From Sphaerotilus sulfidivorans (GTDB lineage Bacteria > Pseudomonadota > Gammaproteobacteria > Burkholderiales > Burkholderiaceae_C), in assembly GCF_013426975.1 (NCBI RefSeq), contig NZ_JACCPY010000009.1, positions 1 to 64,000 of the forward strand: 64,000 nt of DNA. Reading direction: 5' to 3'. Within the stretch, counting starts at the first letter, position 1. Every line of letters starts with the position of its first letter. The notes beneath the pieces are model-generated. The model worked only from the letters and a program-made list of their open reading frames with translations. It was not told where the DNA came from and did no database searches. This document shows positions 7,527 to 16,454 of this stretch, piece after piece. The position numbers were made by a program, and so were the translations under genes.

Positions 7527-10277
7527 TCAGAAGCGCCAGTCCAGTCCGAGCTGCAGCGTGCGGCCCTGGCCGCTGGCATAGCGCGGATCGAAGCCGATCA
7601 TGTGCGCGCCGCTGGTGCGCAGCGTCAGCGGCGGATCGCGGTCGAGCAGGTTGAGCACCGACAGCGTCAGCGTCAGGTCGGCGCGCGGCTGCCAGCGGCT
7701 GGTCCAGTCCAGCGTCCAGTGCGAGGGCACCCGGCGCTCGACGGCCATGCAGCTCAGACCGTCGGCGCTGGTGACCGCGCAGCCGGCCTCGGTCTGCACC
7801 ATGTCCTGGTAGCCGCTGCGCCAGTTCACCCGCGCCTGATGCGACCAGCGGCCACGCTCGAGCGCCGCCGACAGCGCCACCACATGACGGAAGGCCACCC
7901 GGTCGTCGAGGCCGAAGCGGCCCAGGCTGGAGGCCCATTCGCCATCGCTGCCCGGCACGGTGTAGCGCGAATGCAGCAGCCAGGTGCCCTCGATGCGGTG
8001 GGTGACACGCCCCCAGGGCGAGCCGTGGCGCAGGTGTGCCTGCCAGTCCAGGCCGCGCTGCTCGACCCGGCCGATGTTGACCGGCAGCTGCCGCAGCGCC
8101 AGCACCTCGGTGCCGGTGGCGGCGCTGGTCTTGCGGGTGTAGAGGCTGGCGTAGCGCACCGGGTCGTTGAGGATCAGCTGCTCGCTGATCTCCTGCACCG
8201 CATCGCGGATGCGCACCGACCACAGATCGGCGCCGAAGCCCAGATCGGCCGAGGGCTCCAGACGCAGGCCGGCCGACCAGTGGCTGGAGCGCTCCGGCTT
8301 CAGGTCCGGGTTGCCGCCCTTGAGCAGGTCGATCTGGTTGCTGCCCGGCCAGCACAGCGCGGCATAGGGATGCGAGCCCAGGCCGTTGGCGGCGGTGAAG
8401 GGGCAGGCGTAGCTGCCGGCGGTCACGCCGTAGTCCTGCTCGGCGCGGGCGACCTGCAGCAGATCAGGCGCCCGGAAGCCGGTGCCGGCCGCGGCGCGCC
8501 ACATCAGCCCGGCCGAGGGCTGCCAGCGCCAGCCGATGCGGCCGGTGGCCTCGCTGGCCGAGCGGCCGATGCTGCGGTCGGCCAGATGATCCTGCACCGG
8601 GCCGATGCGGTCGGCGCGCAGCGAGGCATCCAGGCGCATGTCGCGCCGCAGCGGCAGCGCCAGCTCGCCGTAGGCGCCGGCGCTGTCGCGGCTCAGGTCA
8701 GCGGCGGTCTGCGCGTCGCTCGACAGCAGCGCGCCGCTGCGCGCGGTGTCCGACAGCGTGCGGCTCCAGCCGCTGCGCCGCCACTCCGCGCCCAGACCGA
8801 GCTGGGCCGGGCCGCCCGGCAGCTCGAACAGCGTGGTCGATCCGCCCGCCTCCAGGCCGGCCAGATGGGTGCGCGTGGTGTCGTAGCGGCCGCGCCAGCC
8901 CGAGGCCGACAGCGCCGCCAGACCGCTCGCGTCCTGGCGCGCGGCAAACGGGTCGAGCCGGCCGTCGGCCAGCGCCGCCTGGAAGGGTGCCGCCAGCAGC
9001 CAGCCATCATGCAGGTTCTGGCGCTGCTCGTGCAGCGACAGCAGCGCGCGGGTGCGCAGCTGCCAGCCGCCGGCCTCGCCGTCGAGCCCGGCGCTGACAT
9101 GCATGCGGCGGTTGCGGTAGTCGACCACCCGCGGCCCGGCGTCCTGCAGGCGCCAGCTCACCACGGTGCTGTCATGGCCGTCGATCTGCTCCTGGGTCAG
9201 CCACGGCGCCAGGCTGCGGGCGAAGGCGGCCGAGCCGGCCTCGAGCGAGACATCGGCCGGATACGGCGCCACCGTCGCGCGGGTCAGGGTGTCGCGCCAC
9301 AGCGCGGTGCCGCGCAGCGTCCAGCCGGCGTCGAGCCGGCGCGCGCCGTCCAGCGTCAGGCCGGCGCTCTGGGTCTGCGGCGCCACATCCACCGTCGAGG
9401 CGTAGTCGTAGTAGCACAGCCCGCCGGCCTCGATGTGGCGGCTGCCGCAGCTGCCGCTGGCCTGCAGGCCCGGATTGATCCAGGCGGTGGCGGCCTCGCC
9501 GGCGGCGTCGGTGTAGCTGACGGTGGCGTTGGCCGGCACGGTGCGCATCGAGCCGTTGAAGAACAGCAGATCGCGCCCCTGCGCGTCGCGGAAGCGGATC
9601 AGGCCGGTCGAGGCGAAGGGGCGCTGCGAGGCGCGGACCGCCTCGGTGCGCGCCAGCTCCAGCGTCCACGACAGCGTGCCGCCGTCGCGCAGCTCGTCGC
9701 CCAGGCCCTGCGACAGCGCGGCGCTCCAGCCGCGTCCGCCCGCCTGCTGCGGCCGCAGCGCGCGCGCCGAGAGCGCCAGCGGCCGCTCGCCACGGCGCAG
9801 GATCAGGTTGACCACGCCGCCGATCGCGTCGGCGCCGTACAGCGCCGAGGCACCGTCGCCCAGGATCTCGATGCGCTCGAGCGCGGCCAGCGGCAGCGTG
9901 CCCAGATCGACCACCGAGCCGGAATCGGCCGGTGCCAGGCGCTGGCCGTCGAGCAGCACCAGCGTGTAGCGCGCGCCCAGGCCGTGAATGGAGGCCGCGG
10001 TCACGCCGTTGCCGTCATTGCCGACGCTCTCCGACAGCGCCAGCATGCCCTGCATCTGCGGCAGCCGCTCGAGCAACTCGGCCACGGTGCTGGCGCCGGA
10101 GCGCTCGATCTCGGCGCGCTGCAGGGTGCGCAGCGGCGCACTGCCCTCGCCCACGCTGCGCAGCATCCGGCTGCCGGTCACCTCGACCCGGGAAAGCTCG
10201 AGGGCTTCGGCGGCAGCGGCGGCCACTGGCAGCAGCGCCAGTGCGGCGGCGGCCGCCAGCCTGGTGTTCTTCTTCAT
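7527..10277 (-). CDS. TonB-dependent outer-membrane receptor
   Basis: 916 residues. The signal peptide begins MKKNTRLAAAAALALLP and ends at an AxA site. A plug domain follows (about 35-170), with SIHGLGARYTLVLLDGQR and ADAIGGVVNLILRR as landmarks. The rest is a large beta-barrel ending in phenylalanine (LGLDWRF), as expected for outer-membrane insertion. A TonB-box-like segment could be LELSRVEVTG, just after the signal. It is the outer-membrane gate of the island and has its own AT-rich upstream region with a palindrome. The many Cys and Asp residues in extracellular loops do not identify the ligand. Confidence 0.92.
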   Translation of the reverse strand: MKKNTRLAAAAALALLPVAAAAAEALELSRVEVTGSRMLRSVGEGSAPLRTLQRAEIERSGASTVAELLERLPQMQGMLALSESVGNDGNGVTAASIHGLGARYTLVLLDGQRLAPADSGSVVDLGTLPLAALERIEILGDGASALYGADAIGGVVNLILRRGERPLALSARALRPQQAGGRGWSAALSQGLGDELRDGGTLSWTLELARTEAVRASQRPFASTGLIRFRDAQGRDLLFFNGSMRTVPANATVSYTDAAGEAATAWINPGLQASGSCGSRHIEAGGLCYYDYASTVDVAPQTQSAGLTLDGARRLDAGWTLRGTALWRDTLTRATVAPYPADVSLEAGSAAFARSLAPWLTQEQIDGHDSTVVSWRLQDAGPRVVDYRNRRMHVSAGLDGEAGGWQLRTRALLSLHEQRQNLHDGWLLAAPFQAALADGRLDPFAARQDASGLAALSASGWRGRYDTTRTHLAGLEAGGSTTLFELPGGPAQLGLGAEWRRSGWSRTLSDTARSGALLSSDAQTAADLSRDSAGAYGELALPLRRDMRLDASLRADRIGPVQDHLADRSIGRSASEATGRIGWRWQPSAGLMWRAAAGTGFRAPDLLQVARAEQDYGVTAGSYACPFTAANGLGSHPYAALCWPGSNQIDLLKGGNPDLKPERSSHWSAGLRLEPSADLGFGADLWSVRIRDAVQEISEQLILNDPVRYASLYTRKTSAATGTEVLALRQLPVNIGRVEQRGLDWQAHLRHGSPWGRVTHRIEGTWLLHSRYTVPGSDGEWASSLGRFGLDDRVAFRHVVALSAALERGRWSHQARVNWRSGYQDMVQTEAGCAVTSADGLSCMAVERRVPSHWTLDWTSRWQPRADLTLTLSVLNLLDRDPPLTLRTSGAHMIGFDPRYASGQGRTLQLGLDWRF

Positions 10278-10336
10278 TTCAGTCCGTCAAGGATGTTGTC
10301 GATCGGAAACCCAACTCGACAAATCTTAACGTACCG

Positions 10337-10351
10337 ATAGTTATTAACTAT
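10337..10351. promoter_or_regulatory. 7-1-7 palindrome upstream of the TonB receptor
   Basis: ATAGTTATTAACTAT is a perfect inverted repeat around one central base, 60 bp before the receptor start and inside an AT-rich patch. The 7-1-7 form is that of Fur-family sites, although the bases differ from the palindrome at 6912. It is a candidate operator for the neighbouring metalloregulator. Confidence 0.55.
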
Positions 10352-10391
10352 ATGTCAAGCAACTGTTATTTTTCACTTCGTTGCGGATACA

Positions 10392-11687
10392 TCACGCCGA
10401 CGGGTGAAGCCGTCGCGCGATCTCCGCCACCAGCGCACGCGCCAGCGTCTGCTTGTCGCAGGCGCGGCCGTCCTCGGGCAGCGGGCGACTGTGCTCGGCA
10501 TCGACCAGCAGCAGCGCGTTGTCGTCGCGGCCGAAGGTGGCCGGGCCCAGGTTGCCGACGATCAGCGGAATGTTCTTTCTCTGAAGCTTTTCGCGCGCGT
10601 GCTGCTCGAGCTTCTCGCTCTCGGCGGCAAAGCCGACGCAGAACGGGCGCTGGTCCTCGGGCAGGCGCGCCACCGCGGCCAGGATGTCGGGGTTCTCGGC
10701 CAGCTCGAAGCTCGGGGCGACCTTCTTGCCGTCCTTCTTGATCTTGTGCTCCGACAGCGAGGCCGGGCGCCAGTCGGCCACCGCGGCGGTGGCGACGAAG
10801 AGATCGTGCAGCGGCGCGCGCGGCATCACCGCGTCGAGCATCTGCTGTGCCGAGCGCACATCGATGCGGGTCACCCCGCGCGGCGTGTCCAGGTGCACCG
10901 GGCCGGCCACCAGCGTCACGTCGGCGCCGGCCTCGCGGGCGGCGCGTGCGATCGCGAAGCCCATCTTGCCGCTGGACAGATTGGTGATGCCGCGCACCGG
11001 GTCGATCGCCTCGAAGGTCGGACCGGCGGTGATCAGCAGGCGCCGACCGGCCAGCGGTTTCGGCGACAGCGCCGCCACCAGTTCCTCGACGATCGCCTCG
11101 GGCTCGATCATGCGGCCGTCGCCGATCTCGCCGCAGGCCTGCGCACCGGCGTCGACGCCCAGCACCAGCGCGCCGTCGGCCACCACCTGGCGCAGGTTGC
11201 GCTGCGTGGCCGGGTGCGCCCACATCTCGCGGTTCATCGCGGGTGCCACGATCAGCGGCACCGGACGCGCGTCCGCCGCACCGCTGGCCAGCGGACGCGC
11301 CAGGCAGGTCAGGCTGAGCAGGTCGTCGGCGCGGCCCTGCGCCAGACGGGCGATGAAGTCGGCGCTGGCCGGCGCCACCAGCACCGCGTCGGCGCCGCGG
11401 GTCAGGTTGATGTGCGGCATGCCGTTGGGCTCGCGGGCGTCCCAGGTGTCCAGCGCGACCGGATGGCCGGAGAGCGCCTGCATCGTCTCGGCGGTCATGA
11501 AATGCAGCGCGCCGGCGGTCATCGCGACCCGCACCTCGGCGCCAGCCTTGACCAGCAGGCGCGCGAGCTCCGCGCTCTTGTAGCAGGCGATGCCGCCGCT
11601 CAGGCCGAGCACGATGCGGCGGCCGGCGAGATCGGCCCGGGGGCCCGGGGCGGACGGAGCGAGGGTCATGAGCGTGGATTCGGTCAT
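10392..11687 (-). CDS. coaBC: Bifunctional phosphopantothenoylcysteine decarboxylase / phosphopantothenate-cysteine ligase
   Basis: 431 residues from the ATG at 11687 (other in-frame starts at 11726 and 11669). The N-terminal flavoprotein half (CoaC) has GGIACYKS, the active-site stretch PHINLTRGAD and the PAMNREMW motif. The C-terminal half (CoaB) has ITAGPTFEAIDPVRGITNLS, SGKMG and KIKKDGKK. It makes 4'-phosphopantetheine from phosphopantothenate, cysteine and nucleotide in coenzyme A synthesis. It is divergent from the next TonB receptor with only a very short space between, and unrelated in function to its neighbours. Confidence 0.95.
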   Translation of the reverse strand: MTESTLMTLAPSAPGPRADLAGRRIVLGLSGGIACYKSAELARLLVKAGAEVRVAMTAGALHFMTAETMQALSGHPVALDTWDAREPNGMPHINLTRGADAVLVAPASADFIARLAQGRADDLLSLTCLARPLASGAADARPVPLIVAPAMNREMWAHPATQRNLRQVVADGALVLGVDAGAQACGEIGDGRMIEPEAIVEELVAALSPKPLAGRRLLITAGPTFEAIDPVRGITNLSSGKMGFAIARAAREAGADVTLVAGPVHLDTPRGVTRIDVRSAQQMLDAVMPRAPLHDLFVATAAVADWRPASLSEHKIKKDGKKVAPSFELAENPDILAAVARLPEDQRPFCVGFAAESEKLEQHAREKLQRKNIPLIVGNLGPATFGRDDNALLLVDAEHSRPLPEDGRACDKQTLARALVAEIARRLHPSA

Positions 11688-11725
11688 GGGCCGCGAGTCT
11701 ATACGGGCGAGCAACGCGGCAGACA

Positions 11726-14083
11726 ATGAACGCCGTGTCCGAAAAATCTACCCCTCCACGTATGAACACTCCGAAGAAGGTCCCCAGGAACGCTCGAACG
11801 ACCGCCCGGACGAAGGCCCCAGGCCAGCGAGGCGTGCGCCTGCTGCTGCCGCTGGCCTCGGTCGCCGCGCTGGCCGCCGCGCAGGTCCAGGCGCAGGAGA
11901 GCAGCGCGCCGGCCGCACCGGTGCCGCCGCCGCAGGCCACGCTGGAGCGGGTCGAGATCCGTGCCAGCCGGCCCGACGAGAGCCGCGAGCGCCGCCAGGC
12001 CACCGCCGCCAGGACCGTCATCGGCCGCGAGGAGCTGGAACGCCAGGGCGACGCCACCGTGACCGAGGTGCTCAAGCGCCAGCCCGGCGTGACGCTCGAC
12101 GGCCGCCCGGGACGCGGCGGCAATCCGCGCCTGCGCGGCCTGGGCAGCGGCTACACGCAGATCCTGATCAACGGCGAGCGCATGCCGATGGGCATGAGCC
12201 TGGACGCGCTCACCCCGGGCCAGGTCGAGCGCATCGAGATCACCCGCGGCCCGACCGCCGAGACCGGCGCGCAGGCGGTGGCCGGCACCATCAACATCGT
12301 GCTGCGCGAGGATGTGCGCCAGCGCCTGAACGATCTGCACCTGAGCCTGGGCCGCGACGACGGGCAATGGCAGCCGGGCCTGAGCTGGACCCGCGCCGAG
12401 CAGATCGAGGATCTGTCCTACAACCTCTCGGTGCATCTGCGCGAGAGCCGCAGCGATGACGGCAGCCTGCTGCGCACCGTCGAGACCACGCAGGCCGACG
12501 GCCAGCTCGCGCGCGACCAGGACCGGGTGGACGACAGCCGCTCGCGGCGCCGCTCGCTGCATGCCGGCGGGCGGGTGCAGTGGCGGCTGGGCGCGGGCGA
12601 GAGCTTCGCGCTGATGCCCTTCCTGCTGCGCTCCGAGAGTGTCAGCGAAGGCAGCCGCACGCTGCTCACCCGCGCCGGCAGCGCCGACTATGCCCAGGCG
12701 GCCACCTCCGGCGAGAGCGGCTTCTCGCTGGCGCGGCTCAACGCGCAGTGGCAGACCCGGCTGGCGGACGGCCTGCGGCTGGAGCTGCGCGCCGGCGCCA
12801 CCGGCTCGCGCTCGGACGGCAGCAGCCGGCGCACCGAGGCCGATGCCGCCGGCAGCCCGCTGCGCCGCATCGACGAGGAGCGCGACGGCCGCGACCGCTG
12901 GCTGAGCACCGGCGGCAAGGCCAGCCGGCCGCTGGTGGAAGGCCGCCATCTGCTCGCGCTGGGCTGGGAGCTGGAGAGCGGCCGCCGCGACGAGAGCCGC
13001 AGCACGCTGCAGACCGAAGCCGACGGCAGCACCCGCGTGCTCGACGGCGACTTCGGCGACGCGCTGCAGTCGCGCAGCCGCCGCACCTCGCTGTGGATCC
13101 AGGACGAATGGACGCCCACGCCGCAGTGGTCCGTCCAGGCCGGTCTGCGCCATGAGCGCATCGACACCCGCGGCAGCACCGGCACCGCCGGCCAGGCCGA
13201 GGGGGTCAACCGCAGCCGGGTCACCGCGCCGATGCTGCATGCGGTCTACCGGCTGGAGGAAGGCGGACGCAGCCTGATCCGCGCCGGCCTGACCCGCAGC
13301 TACAAGGCGCCGACGCTGACGCAGATGATCGCCCGCAGCACCCGCGCCAGCGGCAGCAATCTGGAGATCAACCCCGACCGCGGCGGCAACCCGGCGCTGC
13401 GCCCGGAGCTGGCCACCGGCCTGGACCTGGCCTGGGAGCAGCATCTGGCGCAGGGCGGCGTGTTCAGCGTCGGCGTCTTCGAGCGCCGCATCGACGACCT
13501 GATCCGCAGCCAGGTCACGCTGGAGAACACCGGCGACGAGGCGCTGCGCTGGGTCTCGCGGCCGCAGAACATCGGCCGCGCACGCTCGCGCGGGCTGGAG
13601 CTGGAGGCCAAGGCCCGGGCCGCCGAGCTGGCCGCCCTGCTCGGCCCGCGCGCCGAAAACGCCCCGCCCTTGCCCGCCGTCGATCTGCGCGCCAACCTCA
13701 GCGTCTACCGCTCGCGGGTGGAATCGCTCTCCGGCCCCGACAACCGCCTCGACAGCCAGCCCGGCTGGAGCGCCGGCGCCGGCGCCGACTGGCGGGTGCG
13801 CGGCACGCCGCTGACGCTGGGCGGCAGCATCAGCTTCACGCCCGGCTACGCGGTGCAGCTCGACGCCAGCCGCACCGCCACCGTCGACACCCGCCAGGTC
13901 ATCGACGCCTACGCGCTGTGGACCTTCGCGCCGGACCTGAAGCTGCGCGTCTCCGCCAGCAACCTCGCCGCCCGCGACAGCGTCTCGACCACCACGGTGG
14001 ACGGCGCCACCACCCGCCAGACCGCGACCACCTGGGGCCGCAGCAGCACGGCGTGGGCGGTGAGGCTGGAGATGAAGTTGTAA
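11726..14083 (+). CDS. TonB-dependent outer-membrane receptor
   Basis: 785 residues from the ATG at 11726. A second ATG at 11762 would still keep the signal peptide (RGVRLLLPLASVAALAAAQV, cleavage after VQA). The plug domain holds VTEVLKRQPGVTLDG, GLGSGYTQILINGERMPMG and GAQAVAGTINIVLRED. A beta-barrel follows, and the protein ends RLEMKL, an atypical non-aromatic final residue. It is unlike the receptor at 7527 in sequence and length. It stands alone, with no transporter genes beside it, so it presumably uses a TonB system encoded elsewhere or the one in this window. Ligand unknown. Confidence 0.9.
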   Translation: MNAVSEKSTPPRMNTPKKVPRNARTTARTKAPGQRGVRLLLPLASVAALAAAQVQAQESSAPAAPVPPPQATLERVEIRASRPDESRERRQATAARTVIGREELERQGDATVTEVLKRQPGVTLDGRPGRGGNPRLRGLGSGYTQILINGERMPMGMSLDALTPGQVERIEITRGPTAETGAQAVAGTINIVLREDVRQRLNDLHLSLGRDDGQWQPGLSWTRAEQIEDLSYNLSVHLRESRSDDGSLLRTVETTQADGQLARDQDRVDDSRSRRRSLHAGGRVQWRLGAGESFALMPFLLRSESVSEGSRTLLTRAGSADYAQAATSGESGFSLARLNAQWQTRLADGLRLELRAGATGSRSDGSSRRTEADAAGSPLRRIDEERDGRDRWLSTGGKASRPLVEGRHLLALGWELESGRRDESRSTLQTEADGSTRVLDGDFGDALQSRSRRTSLWIQDEWTPTPQWSVQAGLRHERIDTRGSTGTAGQAEGVNRSRVTAPMLHAVYRLEEGGRSLIRAGLTRSYKAPTLTQMIARSTRASGSNLEINPDRGGNPALRPELATGLDLAWEQHLAQGGVFSVGVFERRIDDLIRSQVTLENTGDEALRWVSRPQNIGRARSRGLELEAKARAAELAALLGPRAENAPPLPAVDLRANLSVYRSRVESLSGPDNRLDSQPGWSAGAGADWRVRGTPLTLGGSISFTPGYAVQLDASRTATVDTRQVIDAYALWTFAPDLKLRVSASNLAARDSVSTTTVDGATTRQTATTWGRSSTAWAVRLEMKL

Positions 14084-14537
14084 GTGGCTCGGCCAAGAGC
14101 GGCAGGCAGCACTCAGGTCGCTTGTACAAATGCACGACCTGCGCTGTGCCAGCGGTCTGCGCAGGCGGTCTGTCGCGGCGCTTCCAGCCTGATTGTTACC
14201 AGCCTTGTCCTCGCCATGTGAATATTCACTCGAACAACACCATGCGCATCAATGACGAAAGATCTGATGTGCGCAGAATTTCAATTTCAAGAAAAATTGC
14301 CGACGATGTAACTCACAGTCCGTCAAAACGCACACCACTGCACCAAGGCAGTGCATTCCTGGTCTCAGGTTGCTTCCCCGGTACATTGTCACACCAGCCG
14401 CCCGCAATTATTATTTTCGCATCACGGCCGCATTCAAGAGCTCGGCAGGTTTTCAGCCAAGTCGATGAACTGACTATTGCAAGTCAGACATGCCCCTGCT
14501 CGAAAATTCAGGCGCGAGCATTTTCATGGAGTGCAGA
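14084..14537. other. Gene-free region, AT-richer than its surroundings
   Basis: About 450 bp between the receptor and the lipoprotein gene. No convincing coding frame was found. It contains AT-rich patches (around 14270-14300 and 14400-14420) and the perfect 12-bp palindrome GTGAATATTCAC at 14218-14229. It probably carries the promoter of the downstream lipoprotein gene. No clear -35/-10 pair could be fixed. Confidence 0.6.
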
Positions 14538-16364
14538 ATGTACAGTATGTCCGATCAAAAGAATCCTGCTTTCCGTTCGTGGGCCACGGTCCTTTTGGCC
14601 GGATCTGCCGGAATACTGGTCGCCTGCGGCGGAGGGGACAGCGAAGACGGCAGCGGTGACTCCACCAATCCTGCCCCCGGAATCACTACGTATGCGATTG
14701 GCGGCACGGTATCGGGCCTGTCAGGCAGTCTCACGCTGAAAAACAATGGTGACGATGCGCTGTCGCTCACGACCAGCGGCTCCTTCAGCTTCCCGACCCG
14801 GCTGGCCAGCGGCGCCCGTTATGCGGTGACGGTGGGCACGCAGCCCGCCGGCCAGAACTGCACCGTCGCAGGGGGCAACGGCACCGTCGCCTCGGAGGCA
14901 GTGACCTCCGTGCGTGTCACCTGTGCAGCCAGCGCGACCAGCGTGCTGAGCGGACGCACATGGCAGCCAGGCCAGTTGCTGGAGTCGAGTGTCGGCGATG
15001 TCATTGGCGGCACGCTGTACAGCCGTTATCGGGTCGGTCTGTCGGATACCGGCGCGGCGGTGCTCGCCTTCCTGCAAGAGGACGGCTCGGGCGGCGAGTC
15101 GCTGCAGGTCGTGGACGGTGCAGCCGGCCCAGCAGGAAGTGCGCCGGTCTGGTCCGCACCTGTGGCCATCGACAGTGCGGCGAAGACGGTGCCCTCCACG
15201 AGCATGACCGGCATCCAGTTGCCGGCTCTGGCCGTGTCACCGAATGGGCAGGCGGTCGTGCTCTGGTCCAGTTCCCGTGACTGCACCGGGAGCGAGGGCT
15301 GTCTCTCGATGTACATCCTGAACGTGTCCCGCCGCCTGTCGGGCAGCACGGCATGGGAAGCGCCCGTGGCGATCCTGGAGTCGAAGAACGCCGCCCGTGA
15401 CGCGATTCCGGTCATCAATGACCGCGGCGACGTCGCCATCTTGTTCAACGGGCAGCAAGCAGCGGTGAGCACCGGCCATGTGGCTGTGGCCATGCGCCAA
15501 GCCAGCGAAGCCGGCTACCGAGTGCAGTCCTTCACCGGGTGGCCGATCGGCACGATGCGCAAGCTCGGTCAGCAAGTGCAGATGGGCATGGACAAGGCGG
15601 GCCGCATCACGCTGGTCGGCGAGCAGACCAACACAAGCGACACGTCCGACCTTGTGGCCTATCGCGGCACGGTCGCGGCAGGTTTCGGCGCCACCCCCGT
15701 GGCCGAGGCCCTGGAAGACCGATCCTCAAGCGCCACGCTGCATGGAATCACCGTCGGTCTGGACGGCACTGTCGCGGCCGCGTTCCAGCAGACGACCGCC
15801 ACGGTCACCCGAGCCACGCTGCTGTCGGTCTGGTCCCCTGATTCGGGCACCTGGGCGGCAGCCCGCGATGTCTCGGCGGATCTGGGCGCGGCGCTGTCCA
15901 GCAACTGGGCGCTGCGTGTGCCGGACGGCACCAGCGGGGACGTGCTGCTGTTCAGCGGCTGCACGCTCGCCAGTCGCCGTTCGGGCCAGTGGCTGCCCCG
16001 GGTCGATCTGCCCGCCGATTGCGGCCTGAACAGTTCGTCGGAGTTTTCTGGCCTGTGGGCGATGGACCGCAACGGCAACTATATCGCGATGAATTCCGGC
16101 TCCAGCCTGTGGCGTTCCTATGATGTAGCCACCAATCGCATGATCAAGGCCATCCCGGGTTCCACGCCTGTGTCGGCCGATTATCTCCTTGGAGTCGCCA
16201 AGGATCCGCGCGGAGGTTACAACTTCGGCGGAACCATGGAATTGTCGGTGCAAGGCCTGGGCCTGATGGTGGTTCGCACGCCTTATACCCAGATACCCTC
16301 GGCCGCTGCACCAAACGGTGATTCGGCAACGCCTCAGAACCTGTTCGGCTTCTATTTAAAGTGA
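14538..16364 (+). CDS. Secreted or surface lipoprotein of unknown function
   Basis: 608 residues. The start at 14538 has GGAG six bases upstream; an ATG three codons later is also possible. The signal ends in the lipobox LVAC followed by GGG, so the mature protein is lipid-anchored. A Gly/Ser/Asp-rich linker comes next. Residues about 50-130 form a domain (GGTVSGLSGSLTLKNNG, then TVGTQPAGQNCTV) that recurs in betaproteobacterial surface proteins. The remainder has repeated short beta motifs with Asn/Asp-Gly turns, like a beta-propeller. Its codon use is less GC-extreme than that of flanking genes. Function not recognised. Confidence 0.8.
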   Translation: MYSMSDQKNPAFRSWATVLLAGSAGILVACGGGDSEDGSGDSTNPAPGITTYAIGGTVSGLSGSLTLKNNGDDALSLTTSGSFSFPTRLASGARYAVTVGTQPAGQNCTVAGGNGTVASEAVTSVRVTCAASATSVLSGRTWQPGQLLESSVGDVIGGTLYSRYRVGLSDTGAAVLAFLQEDGSGGESLQVVDGAAGPAGSAPVWSAPVAIDSAAKTVPSTSMTGIQLPALAVSPNGQAVVLWSSSRDCTGSEGCLSMYILNVSRRLSGSTAWEAPVAILESKNAARDAIPVINDRGDVAILFNGQQAAVSTGHVAVAMRQASEAGYRVQSFTGWPIGTMRKLGQQVQMGMDKAGRITLVGEQTNTSDTSDLVAYRGTVAAGFGATPVAEALEDRSSSATLHGITVGLDGTVAAAFQQTTATVTRATLLSVWSPDSGTWAAARDVSADLGAALSSNWALRVPDGTSGDVLLFSGCTLASRRSGQWLPRVDLPADCGLNSSSEFSGLWAMDRNGNYIAMNSGSSLWRSYDVATNRMIKAIPGSTPVSADYLLGVAKDPRGGYNFGGTMELSVQGLGLMVVRTPYTQIPSAAAPNGDSATPQNLFGFYLK

Positions 16365-16383
16365 AGCCTGCGAGGCGCAGGCT
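16365..16383 (+). terminator. Hairpin directly after the lipoprotein stop
   Basis: AGCCTGCG and CGCAGGCT pair perfectly around the loop AGG, immediately after the stop codon. There is no following U-run, so termination may be weak or the hairpin may protect the mRNA 3' end. Confidence 0.5.
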
Positions 16384-16454
16384 CCGAGACCGGTCCTTGA
16401 TGCCGGTGTGCCCGCCGGTCCGGCGGCGGCCCGGCATCATCGACAATCACGCCC

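Noticed and set aside
6936-10340. Long plus-strand reading frame opposite the receptor
   Set aside because: Arg/Gln/Ala/Gly-rich translation with no domain; it is an antisense shadow of the Fur-family and receptor genes.
14218-14229. Perfect palindrome GTGAATATTCAC
   Set aside because: Too short and isolated to assign to any regulator; kept only as a note in the gene-free region.
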